Source of the DNA: CAJOLV01 sp045631885
GTDB lineage: Bacteria > Bacillota_I > Bacilli_A > RFN20 > CAG-826
Assembly (NCBI GenBank): GCA_045631885.1
Contig: JAZQVN010000012.1
Location: 1-7,761, forward strand
Direction: 5' to 3'
DNA length: 7,761 nucleotides
A model generated the notes under the pieces. That model did not search any database, was not told the origin of the DNA, and saw only the letters and a list, made by a program, of their open reading frames with translations. This document shows, piece by piece, positions 1 through 6,732 of the stretch. Position numbers and translations under genes: made by a program. Position 1 is the first letter of the stretch. Every line of letters begins with the position of its first letter.

Positions 1-251
1 CCGTCTTGTGAGCCACTTCCTGAACCTTGTCCTTCTCCAGAACCGCCATCTCCTTCTTGAGAACCAGAGCCTCCGCCTGAATCGGAACCACCTTGGTTTC
101 CTCCAGAGCCGTCGCCAGAGCTTCCTCCGCCTCCTTCTCCAGAATTGCCACCTTGGTTACCGCCATTATTGTTATTGTTGTTGCTAGGAGTAATAGAACA
201 ACTTGTTAAAGCAAGAGTTAATAAAGCAAATAATAGTTTTTTCATTTTCAT
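1..251 (-). CDS. Lipoprotein with Gly/Ser-rich linker, 5' part only
   Basis: This is the N-terminal 83 codons of a gene reading leftward and cut by the window edge; no stop is seen. It starts MKMKKLLFALLTLALTSC, a short positively charged and hydrophobic signal peptide with a lipobox (L15-T16-S17-C18), so Cys18 should be lipidated and the protein held on the outer face of the membrane. Next come a run of Asn (about residues 24-30) and then at least 50 residues that are almost only Gly, Ser, Gln, Asn, Asp and Glu, a typical flexible, disordered spacer. The functional domain must lie beyond the left edge, so its role cannot be told; a substrate-binding protein, adhesin or enzyme are all possible. 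The linker codons are clearly GC-richer than the surroundings because Gly codons dominate. The upstream Met at 251 was preferred over the one at 245; both are in frame and nearly equivalent. The Shine-Dalgarno signal is weak. Confidence 0.85.
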   Translation of the reverse strand, partial: MKMKKLLFALLTLALTSCSITPSNNNNNNGGNQGGNSGEGGGGSSGDGSGGNQGGSDSGGGSGSQEGDGGSGEGQGSGSGSQD

Positions 252-274
252 ATTTATGACCAGCTTTCGTTTCT

Positions 275-283
275 ATTATAACA
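275..283 (-). promoter_or_regulatory. Extended -10 promoter element for the lipoprotein gene
   Basis: On the minus strand this reads TGTTATAAT, an exact TGn plus perfect TATAAT hexamer. No good -35 is seen at 16-18 bp upstream, which extended -10 promoters tolerate. A start near base 268 would give a leader of about 17 bases before the ATG at 251. Confidence 0.6.
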
Positions 284-338
284 CTAATAATTTAAACAAA
301 TATTTTATTTACAATAAATAGTGATTTAGTAGGAAAAG

Positions 339-361
339 AAAATCTTCATATTGAAGATTTT
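339..361. repeat. Perfect 10-bp inverted repeat with 3-base centre
   Basis: AAAATCTTCA (339-348) is followed by TAT and its exact complement TGAAGATTTT (352-361). It lies between the two divergent promoters, about 60 bases from the leftward -10 and 70 from the rightward -35. The symmetry fits an operator for a dimeric regulator. It could also fold as a weak AT-rich hairpin, but the low GC content and the short T run make it a poor terminator. Confidence 0.5.
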
Positions 362-379
362 GAACTAAAACCTCTTTGA

Positions 380-404
380 AAATAGGATAAATAGCCCCAA
401 ATAG
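380..404. repeat. Three AAATAG direct repeats at 9-10 bp spacing
   Basis: AAATAG occurs at 380-385, 389-394 and 399-404, so the starts are 9 and 10 bp apart, about one helical turn. The last two are flanked by GC-rich tetramers (CCCC and CGGA). The cluster ends 25 bp upstream of the candidate forward -35, which is where an activator array would sit. It could also be chance in AT-rich DNA. Confidence 0.3.
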
Positions 405-429
405 CGGACTTTTTCCCTTAATTTATTAC

Positions 430-457
430 TTGTAATAATAGTTTCTTATGCTAGACT
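430..457 (+). promoter_or_regulatory. Candidate promoter for the giant surface-protein gene
   Basis: TTGTAA (430-435, 4 of 6 to the -35 consensus) is separated by 16 bp from TAGACT (452-457, 4 of 6), which has a TG extension at 449-450. Transcription would start near 464 and give a leader of about 140 bases containing both hairpins described downstream. Alternatives in this AT-rich stretch include TATATA at 487-492 or TAATAA at 557-562; the latter would start transcription after the terminator-like hairpin. Confidence 0.35.
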
Positions 458-491
458 TTATTCGTGAAACATTTAATTAATAGGATTATAT

Positions 492-532
492 ATAGGTGAT
501 TCCGTTGGCGGGGGTTTTATCACCTATTTTTT
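492..532 (+). terminator. Terminator-like hairpin in the leader (possible attenuator)
   Basis: ATAGGTGAT (492-500) pairs perfectly with ATCACCTAT (519-527) around an 18-base loop that contains GGCGGGGG, and the 3' arm runs straight into a T tract (527-532). This is intrinsic-terminator architecture on the plus strand; the minus strand has no T run. No plus-strand gene lies upstream in the window, so it either ends a short RNA of about 70 nt started near 464, or acts as an attenuator that must be read through to express the gene at 607. Confidence 0.5.
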
Positions 533-568
533 CTTATTAAAAGTTAAATAGTTCATTAATAAAAATTA

Positions 569-599
569 CCTCTATCACGGGAGAATAGAGGAGAAAGGA
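569..599 (+). promoter_or_regulatory. Ribosome binding site with overlapping hairpin
   Basis: The purine-rich tract AGAGGAGAAAGGAA (587-600) lies just upstream of the ATG at 607. AAAGG (594-598) is spaced 8 bases from the start, and AGGAG (589-593) 13 bases. CCTCTAT (569-575) and ATAGAGG (585-591) form a perfect 7-bp stem with a 9-base loop, so the upstream half of the Shine-Dalgarno tract is paired while AAAGG stays free. This fixes the start of the large gene and may tune its translation. Confidence 0.6.
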
Positions 600-606
600 A
601 AATTAT

Positions 607-3600
607 ATGAACAATTTATTCAAAAAGATTGCTACAGCATTCGTCGGTATTGCTATGGCAATCGGAGTAGGTGTCGCTGTTGGTGGTGGCAATGTTCGTG
701 AAGCAAAAGCTGAAGGTTCTTACACTTTCACATTTAGTGCAAATACGGCGCCTGATGGCACAGGTACTGTTTTAGCTTCTGATCACAGCACCGCATTAAC
801 GACAAGCAATTTTGCAACTAACGGCACTCATACTTTTAAATCTGGTGCCACATATTATTGGCTTTTTGGTGGTTCTGAAAACGTTAAAACCGTTTCGTCC
901 ATCGCAAATTGCTATCCTGGCGCTAACTCTTCTTTAAAAGTTGGCAAATCGGCAGAAGATGGTACGTTTGCGTTGACAATTGATGGTGATGCTGGAATCT
1001 ATATCACTTCTGTTGTTGTAACGGCGTACGGTAATGCAAACACAGCAAAAATCACAATTGATGAAGCTAGCGAAGCAACCAAAACATGGACATTGGCCAC
1101 CTCTTCAGGTAGTCATACTTTTGAATACCAAGATCACGTTGACACAATTACTTTGACGGGTGGAGCTGGTCTCACATCAAAAAACAAAGTTGCATATATT
1201 ACGCAAATGGTTGTTAATTATGCAATTGAAACAAATCCATTAGTTTCTGTTGATAAAGATAATCTTTATTTTAAAGTTAATGGCGATGGTCAACAAGTTA
1301 CTGCAACACCTACTAATTTTACCCCAACATCCTATTCTTGGGCTGTAAAACAAGGAAGTGATGATTGCGTTGAATTATCAAACGCAAACACCGCCACAGT
1401 TACAATTTCTCCAAAAGAAGTTGAACAATTATCTACAACAACAGTTGTAGTTACAGCAAGCGATGGCAACGCTTCAGAAACCGCTGAAGTTGAAGTCGTC
1501 GTTGACCCTAAGGGTATTGAAGACGCTCCATATACAGTTGCTGAAGCAAGGGCAAGAATCGATGCAAATTACGGACTAGAAAACGCATATGTTCAAGGAG
1601 TTGTTTCCCGTTATTTTCTCGGGAAAAACGAAACACTTCCATCTGTGAAAAACGGAAAATTGAGTTACTACATTAGTGATGATGGAACCGAAACGGATGA
1701 AATAGAAGCTTATTTAGGTTTAGGCCTCAATGGTGCAGAATTTACTAGTGTGGATGATGTCAAACCTGGCGATGTAGTTATTATTAAAGGCAATTTAACG
1801 AAGTATAACTCAACATACGAATTAGCTGAAGACAATGAATTGGTCTGGCAATTCAGATACATTCCTGTTGAAAGTATTACTTTAGCGAGTGAAACATTTA
1901 CACCTGTTCAAGGTGTCATTACACTCCACGTTGGTGACGAACAAGGTACAGCGGTTGATCAATTAACCGCGACAGTTTTACCAGCCAACGCATCAGAGCA
2001 AGAAGTCGAATTCAAAACAAGCAATCCACAAATTGCAGAAGTTGATGAAGATGGTTATGTGACAATTCACACAACGGCAGCTGGTTCTGCGGTCATTACC
2101 GTTTCATCTGTTGACGACAATACTGTTAATGCCACAATGACTTACACAGTTGAAGAACCAGCTCCAGAAACATACACAGTTAGTTTCAATGCTAATGGTG
2201 GTACTGGTGAGATGTTACCAGTTAACAACATTACAAGTGGAACTCAATACACACTTCCGCAATGTGGTTTCTCAAGATCTGGATATGAATTCCTCGGTTG
2301 GGCATTAACCGCTGATGGCGAAGTTATTGCTACAGAAACCATTTCAATTACAGAAGATGTTACTTTATTTGCCAAATGGCAAGAAAGTGAACAACCTCCA
2401 GTTCAACCAACCCTTTACACAGTAAGCTTCAATGCTAACGGTGGTAATGGTTCTATGAATCCAAAAGAAGATATTGAGGAAGGTTCTGAATATACACTTC
2501 CAGCATGTGACTTCACAAGAGAAGGCTACACATTTGCTGGATGGGCACTGAGTGCCAATGGTCAAGCAATTGCCACAGAAACAATTGAAATCAACCAAAA
2601 CGTTGAATTATTTGCTTTATGGCAAGAAAATGAACAACCTGGACCTACCCTTTACACAGTTAGTTTTGATGCAAATGGTGGTACAGGAACAATGAATCCT
2701 GTTGAAAATCTTGAAGCAGGATATCAATACACACTTCCACAATGTGCTTTCACAAAAGAAGGATTTACATTCGATGGTTGGGCATTAACCGCTCAAGGTG
2801 AAAAGATTGATGACACCAAGATTGAAGTTAATGCAAATATTACATTATATGCTTTATGGCAAGAAGAAATTGGCCCAGCTCCATTTGATGGCGTTATCTA
2901 TACAAAAGTCACAGAAGAAATGGCTGATTATTCTGGCAAATACTTAATCGTTTGTGAAGAAAGCGATGTCGTGTTTGATGGCTCTTTATCAGATTTAGAT
3001 GCTGTTAATACACCAAATAGAAAAGAAGCAGAACTTGGCGAAAACACAATTAATGTTGAAGAAGAAGCTGATAATTTCTATTTTGTGATTGCCAAAATGG
3101 AAGGCGGTTATTCTATTAAAGCCGCTAATGGTAAATACATTGGTGGTCAAAATGGTGCTAATAAAGTTGTTTCAAGCACTGAAGCATTATTAAATACAAT
3201 TTCCGTAGAAGACGGTGATGCAGCAATTGTTTCCGATACTTCTGTTCTCAGATATAATTCCGCATCCAACAGTTTAAAATTTAGATATTTTAAAGCCGCT
3301 ACATATTCCGCTCAAAAAGCTGTTCAATTATATAGAGCTCCAGGCGATGCTCCAGTTGATCCAACCCCTGAAAAAGTCAACATTACATTCAATAGTAATG
3401 GTGGCACAGCTGTTGCAACTCAACAAATTGATAAAGGTGCAAAAGCCACTCAACCAACTGCTCCAACTAAAGATGGTTATACATTCGCTGGTTGGTATTC
3501 TGATGAAGGTTTAACCACTGCTTATGATTTTGATGCCGCAGTTAATGCAGATCTCACTTTATATGCAAAGTGGACAGAAAATGATCAACCACAACCTGAA

Positions 3601-5556
3601 AAGGTCACAGTTACATTCAATAGTAATGGTGGTTCAGCTGTTCAAGCTCAAGAAATCAATAAAGGTGCAAAAGCCACTCAACCAACTGCTCCTACAAGAG
3701 ATGGTTATACATTTGCTGGCTGGTATTCTGATGAAGCCTTAACTACTGCATTTGACTTCAATTCAGTAGTCAACGCAAATGTCACACTCTATGCGAAGTG
3801 GACAGAAAATGGTGGAGATACCCCAACACCAACTCCAAGCGAAGATGTCGTTGATAACTTAACGATGGAATGGACTGGAGTTTATAAAGAAGAAGGCGCT
3901 CAATATGCCAGTTATCAAGATTGGTCAGATAAGACCCTCACTTCTGGTGCAAAATATGCTGGTAATACATGTTGGAATGACAAAAATGCCATCCAATTAA
4001 GAAGCGATAAGAATAAATCCGGTATCGTTGTCGCAGCCGCTCCTCAAGGAAAAGTTGTTAAATCAGTTAAGGTTGCTTATGATGCTTCAACACCAGACGC
4101 AAGACAAATTGATATTTATGGTTCCGATACTGCTTACACCGCTCCATCAGAATTATTCGCTGATGCCACTAAAGGTGAATTACTCGGTTCAATTAAGAAA
4201 ACTGATACAGATTTAACATTTGAATTAACAACCGCATATGAATATATTGGTATTCGTTCAAATAATGGTGCGTTATATCTAAGTGAACTCAAGATTACAT
4301 GGAAAGATGCACCAAGTGAAGAAATCGTTCCAACTGGAATTAGTCTTGATAAGACAACTGCAGAAGTGGAAGTCGGAAAGACAGTTAGCCTCAAGGCTAC
4401 ATTAGCTCCAGCTGGTGCAAAAGGCACAATTACTTGGGAAAGTAGTGATACAACAGTTGCTACAGTCACAAATGGCACAGTTACAGGCGTTAAAGTCGGT
4501 ACAGCCAAAATCACAGCCAAATGCGGTGAATTAAAAGCAGAATGTACAGTGACAGTTAAAGCGGCTCCTGAAGCTGAATCAATCACTGTTGCTAAAGCAT
4601 TAGAATTATGCGCTGCGTTAGGCGACAACAAGACATCTGATGCTGAATATAAGATCTCTGGTAAAGTCAAATCCATTAAAGATGCTTATAGTTCAGAATA
4701 CGGCAATATCTCCTTCGAGATGGTTGATAACGCTAACGATGAAAATTCATTATTAGTCTATAGACTAAAATGTACAGCTGAAGAAGCTGAAAAGATCGTC
4801 GCAGGTGCGGATATCGTCATCCAAGCTAAATTAAAGAATTACAAGTCCAGTACTGAAGGTTCAACAAATGTCCTTGAAACAGACGCTGGTGGTAAATTAA
4901 TTAGCGTCGGTGGAGATACACCAACTCCTACACCAACCACAACATACACCGTTACATTCAATTCTAATGGTGGTTCCGCAGTTGCTGCTCAAACAGTTAA
5001 TAGTGGTGCAAAAGCCACAAAACCTGCTGATCCAACAAGAGAAGGATACACATTCGGTGGTTGGTACACTGATGAAGCTTGCACACAAGCATTCAACTTT
5101 GATACCGCAATTAGTGCGAATATCACACTCTACGCTAAGTGGACCGCAGTTCAACCTGAACCAAGTGCAGATGCAACCTTAGTGGCAATTAAGATTCTCT
5201 CTAACCCAACTAAGACAACATATAAGATTGGTGAAAGCATCGACTTAACAGGTTTAAGAGTTGCGTTAGTCTATAGCGATGGTGTTGAAAAGGAAATCGC
5301 GATTAACGATACAAGCCTTGTTTACACAATGCAAACACCAACCGCAGCGGGTCAATATGAAGTCAAAGTTACTTATGTTGATTTAGAAACAGGTCAAACC
5401 AAAGAAGCAACATTCGTCGTTAACTTTAATAGAGATAAGAAAGAAGTTATCGGCTTAGGTTGCCACGGTTCCGTTGTCGCGGGTAGCGCACTTATCTCCT
5501 TAACATCATTAATCGGCGCTGGCTTATTAATGCTCAGAAAGAGAAAAATCAAATAA
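607..5556 (+). CDS. Giant modular surface protein, InlB-type repeats, membrane-anchored
   Basis: This 1649-residue protein is predicted to be exported, tethered to the membrane, and to act in adhesion or polysaccharide/host binding; no catalytic motif was seen. Residues 1-35 are a signal peptide ending AKA. Modules by inspection: beta-rich sandwich 37-208; Ig-like 211-302; OB-like 306-418; Big2-like 419-516; three InlB B-type (Flg_new) repeats 522-593, 603-674 and 682-753; a trefoil-like module 763-911 (contains KYLIV and GKYIGG); two more repeats 923-992 and 999-1068; a second beta-sandwich 1081-1234; Big2-like 1240-1320; second OB-like 1323-1430; a sixth repeat 1446-1513; Big3-like Ig 1523-1608. 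The C-terminus is GCHGS (1618-1622), a hydrophobic segment (about 1623-1643) and the tail RKRKIK. There is no LPXTG. Linkers are Pro/Thr-rich (GGDTPTPTP twice). The start is set by the strong purine-rich Shine-Dalgarno tract and the signal peptide. Exact domain families need profile searches; ligand unknown. Confidence 0.93.
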   Translation: MNNLFKKIATAFVGIAMAIGVGVAVGGGNVREAKAEGSYTFTFSANTAPDGTGTVLASDHSTALTTSNFATNGTHTFKSGATYYWLFGGSENVKTVSSIANCYPGANSSLKVGKSAEDGTFALTIDGDAGIYITSVVVTAYGNANTAKITIDEASEATKTWTLATSSGSHTFEYQDHVDTITLTGGAGLTSKNKVAYITQMVVNYAIETNPLVSVDKDNLYFKVNGDGQQVTATPTNFTPTSYSWAVKQGSDDCVELSNANTATVTISPKEVEQLSTTTVVVTASDGNASETAEVEVVVDPKGIEDAPYTVAEARARIDANYGLENAYVQGVVSRYFLGKNETLPSVKNGKLSYYISDDGTETDEIEAYLGLGLNGAEFTSVDDVKPGDVVIIKGNLTKYNSTYELAEDNELVWQFRYIPVESITLASETFTPVQGVITLHVGDEQGTAVDQLTATVLPANASEQEVEFKTSNPQIAEVDEDGYVTIHTTAAGSAVITVSSVDDNTVNATMTYTVEEPAPETYTVSFNANGGTGEMLPVNNITSGTQYTLPQCGFSRSGYEFLGWALTADGEVIATETISITEDVTLFAKWQESEQPPVQPTLYTVSFNANGGNGSMNPKEDIEEGSEYTLPACDFTREGYTFAGWALSANGQAIATETIEINQNVELFALWQENEQPGPTLYTVSFDANGGTGTMNPVENLEAGYQYTLPQCAFTKEGFTFDGWALTAQGEKIDDTKIEVNANITLYALWQEEIGPAPFDGVIYTKVTEEMADYSGKYLIVCEESDVVFDGSLSDLDAVNTPNRKEAELGENTINVEEEADNFYFVIAKMEGGYSIKAANGKYIGGQNGANKVVSSTEALLNTISVEDGDAAIVSDTSVLRYNSASNSLKFRYFKAATYSAQKAVQLYRAPGDAPVDPTPEKVNITFNSNGGTAVATQQIDKGAKATQPTAPTKDGYTFAGWYSDEGLTTAYDFDAAVNADLTLYAKWTENDQPQPEKVTVTFNSNGGSAVQAQEINKGAKATQPTAPTRDGYTFAGWYSDEALTTAFDFNSVVNANVTLYAKWTENGGDTPTPTPSEDVVDNLTMEWTGVYKEEGAQYASYQDWSDKTLTSGAKYAGNTCWNDKNAIQLRSDKNKSGIVVAAAPQGKVVKSVKVAYDASTPDARQIDIYGSDTAYTAPSELFADATKGELLGSIKKTDTDLTFELTTAYEYIGIRSNNGALYLSELKITWKDAPSEEIVPTGISLDKTTAEVEVGKTVSLKATLAPAGAKGTITWESSDTTVATVTNGTVTGVKVGTAKITAKCGELKAECTVTVKAAPEAESITVAKALELCAALGDNKTSDAEYKISGKVKSIKDAYSSEYGNISFEMVDNANDENSLLVYRLKCTAEEAEKIVAGADIVIQAKLKNYKSSTEGSTNVLETDAGGKLISVGGDTPTPTPTTTYTVTFNSNGGSAVAAQTVNSGAKATKPADPTREGYTFGGWYTDEACTQAFNFDTAISANITLYAKWTAVQPEPSADATLVAIKILSNPTKTTYKIGESIDLTGLRVALVYSDGVEKEIAINDTSLVYTMQTPTAAGQYEVKVTYVDLETGQTKEATFVVNFNRDKKEVIGLGCHGSVVAGSALISLTSLIGAGLLMLRKRKIK
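2170..2865 (+). repeat. Class A InlB-type repeats, three tandem copies
   Basis: Three coding repeats of 72 residues (protein positions 522-593, 603-674, 682-753) are separated by short linkers of 9 and 7 residues. Each has YTVSF-NANGG, then YTLP-x-C-x-F, a Gly-Trp-Ala-Leu core and an F/Y-A-K/L-W-Q-E end. They match the Listeria-Bacteroides repeat (InlB B-repeat) pattern NGG...GW...W. The Cys in YTLPxC is present in all three and absent from the class B copies of the same protein. Confidence 0.8.
3373..3810 (+). repeat. Class B InlB-type repeats, two near-identical tandem copies
   Basis: Two 70-residue units (923-992 and 999-1068) repeat with a 76-residue (228-bp) period. They share FNSNGG, KGAKATQPTAPT, DGYTFAGWYSDE and YAKWTEN. 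The DNA is also very similar: a long stretch around GGTGCAAAAGCCACTCAACC is identical in both, so this pair looks like a recent duplication or a pair kept alike by recombination. Confidence 0.8.
4942..5145 (+). repeat. Class B InlB-type repeat, isolated third copy
   Basis: Residues 1446-1513 carry the class B pattern (FNSNGGSAV, SGAKATKPADPT, EGYTFGGWYTDE, LYAKWT) but stand about 380 residues after the tandem pair, between the second OB-like module and the C-terminal Ig-like module. It is preceded by the same GGDTPTPTP linker that follows the tandem pair, which suggests that repeat and linker moved or duplicated together. Confidence 0.75.
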
Positions 5557-5584
5557 TATAACTAATTTATAATTAGATTATATA

Positions 5585-5618
5585 AAAAGGGTGATGGGCG
5601 ACTGACCATCACTCTTTT
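5585..5618. terminator. Bidirectional intrinsic terminator between convergent genes
   Basis: AGGGTGATGG (5588-5597) pairs with CCATCACTCT (5606-5615) with one G-T wobble around an 8-base loop, and AAA/TTT (5585-5587/5616-5618) extend the stem. The flanking A and T runs let it work on both strands. It lies 29 bases after the stop of the surface-protein gene, and its right arm overlaps the TAA of the glycosidase gene. An AT-only inverted repeat (5557-5582) sits just upstream of it. Confidence 0.85.
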
Positions 5619-6732
5619 ATTTACGAGGAAGAGGGATATTTCTCTCTTCTTTTGTTTTGTCTAGATAAGTCACGACGACTTTAATCGTTTGATTATCTAC
5701 TTTAAAGAATTCTTGCTTGATGATTTCTCTTTGAGTTTTCTTCTTATTAATATAATTAATATATAGATTAAATATATCGTTATCTTTATTTGAAAAATCA
5801 ACTGGGTCTTTTTCAAATAATTCTGGTTTATGTTTATTACCGTATTCTTGCCCAGCGTAGATAAAGGCATTGCCTTTAATGAATGAGAAGAAATCTAAAT
5901 ATTTAGATAACTCTTCTTTATTTAAGATGGATGAGATTCTATCTCTATCGTGATTTTCTAAACATAATAATCTTTGATTAGCATTGTCTTCATTTAAAAT
6001 ATCAACGATTTCTTGAATGTCTATTTTTCCATCAATATAAGACATTAAAGATGGGAAGATGTGGTAGTTATATAAAGAATCGAACACTTCATATAAGTCT
6101 TTATCATCTTTGACATAGATGTGTTCACTTTTTAAATAATTAGCGAAGTTTCGATCAATGCTTTCTCCGATAAAGATAATATCTTTACCTAATTCTTTTC
6201 TCGCTTTTATAAAGAAAGAGAAATCTATTAAAGAGCAAACATCAAATCTAAAGCCATCAATTCCTAAACTTACCCAGTATTTAAGCACTGATAAGAGATA
6301 ATCTTGAGTATCGCTTCTAAAAGTGTCTAAATCAACGATATCTGACCAATCTCCGACTTTATTCGCAAGTCTTCCATTGCGGTGGAAATAATATTTATCA
6401 TGTTCTGGTAATAAGATGTTATCTGGAGAAGTGTGGTTAAAAACCATATCTAAGATGATTTTCATCCCTAATGCATGTGTTTTATTAATTAAAGAGATTA
6501 AGTCTTCCTTAGTGCCTAAATCAGGGGAAATTGAGAAATAATCTTTAATTGCATAAGGACTACCATAAGTTCCTTTTCTATTTTTAATTCCTATTTCATG
6601 AATTGGTAATAAATAGATAATATCGACATTTAATGATTTGATTCGATTTAGATCTAATTCGATTTGTTTAAAGTTTCCTTCTTTTGAATAATTACGAGGA
6701 AATATTTGGTAAATAACATCACTAGTTTTCAT
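5617..6732 (-). CDS. Cytosolic GH13 (alpha-amylase family) glycosidase
   Basis: The 371-residue product should hydrolyse or transfer alpha-glucosidic bonds in maltodextrin- or glycogen-like substrates. It opens with VIYQIFPRNYS, the usual first strand of GH13 (beta/alpha)8 barrels. Conserved regions, numbered from the ATG at 6732, are LLPIHEIG with GSPYAIKDY (about 41-65), region I DMVFNH (95-100), region II GFRFDV with nucleophile D164 and R162, region III FIGES with acid/base E190, and region IV LENHD with D262. All catalytic acids are present. There is no signal peptide or membrane segment, so it is intracellular. It is shorter than typical 450-600-residue members, with only about 60 residues left for the C-terminal sheet domain. 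A TTG at 6750 would add MCYLCY; the ATG was preferred because it fits the family start. Exact specificity (amylase, neopullulanase, alpha-glucosidase) cannot be told. It is divergent from a sugar kinase. Confidence 0.9.
   Translation of the reverse strand: MKTSDVIYQIFPRNYSKEGNFKQIELDLNRIKSLNVDIIYLLPIHEIGIKNRKGTYGSPYAIKDYFSISPDLGTKEDLISLINKTHALGMKIILDMVFNHTSPDNILLPEHDKYYFHRNGRLANKVGDWSDIVDLDTFRSDTQDYLLSVLKYWVSLGIDGFRFDVCSLIDFSFFIKARKELGKDIIFIGESIDRNFANYLKSEHIYVKDDKDLYEVFDSLYNYHIFPSLMSYIDGKIDIQEIVDILNEDNANQRLLCLENHDRDRISSILNKEELSKYLDFFSFIKGNAFIYAGQEYGNKHKPELFEKDPVDFSNKDNDIFNLYINYINKKKTQREIIKQEFFKVDNQTIKVVVTYLDKTKEERNIPLPRK

Larger units (their letters stand above)
252..606. other. Divergent intergenic region with stacked regulatory-looking elements
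   Basis: This 355-base AT-rich gap separates the leftward lipoprotein gene from the rightward giant surface gene. I found no credible coding frame: the best plus-strand ATG (255) opens only 21 codons. It holds, in order, an extended -10 facing left, a perfect inverted repeat, a set of AAATAG direct repeats, a candidate promoter facing right, a terminator-like hairpin and a hairpin at the ribosome binding site. The density of these elements suggests regulated expression of the surface proteins on both sides, but this is inferred from sequence only. Confidence 0.7.

Noticed and set aside
252..316. Small plus-strand frame starting ATG at 255
   Set aside because: It has only 21 codons, no ribosome binding site, and lies across the leftward promoter.
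2365..2598. Antisense Cys-rich open frame over class A repeats
   Set aside because: The Cys and Phe codons are reverse complements of the repeated Ala, Thr and Gln/Glu codons; similar antisense frames appear over the other repeats (4897-5154). It is a repeat shadow.
3524..3742. Short plus-strand frames in the +2/+3 phases of class B repeats (also 4910-5182, 4028-4216)
   Set aside because: They overlap the main gene, lack start signals, and their similarity to each other only reflects the underlying repeats.
4134..4676. A 180-codon open frame antisense to the giant gene
   Set aside because: It lies fully inside the surface-protein gene, its composition mirrors the sense codons (V/S/L/A-rich), and no ribosome binding site, promoter or recognisable domain is seen.
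2170..5145. Spaced repeats considered as a CRISPR array
   Set aside because: The repeats are long, in frame, protein-coding and degenerate at the DNA level; the spacing is set by linkers and domains.
5557..5582. AT-only inverted repeat after the giant gene
   Set aside because: It can fold (one bulged A) but has almost no GC and no T run of its own; it is probably just AT-rich spacer before the real terminator at 5585-5618.
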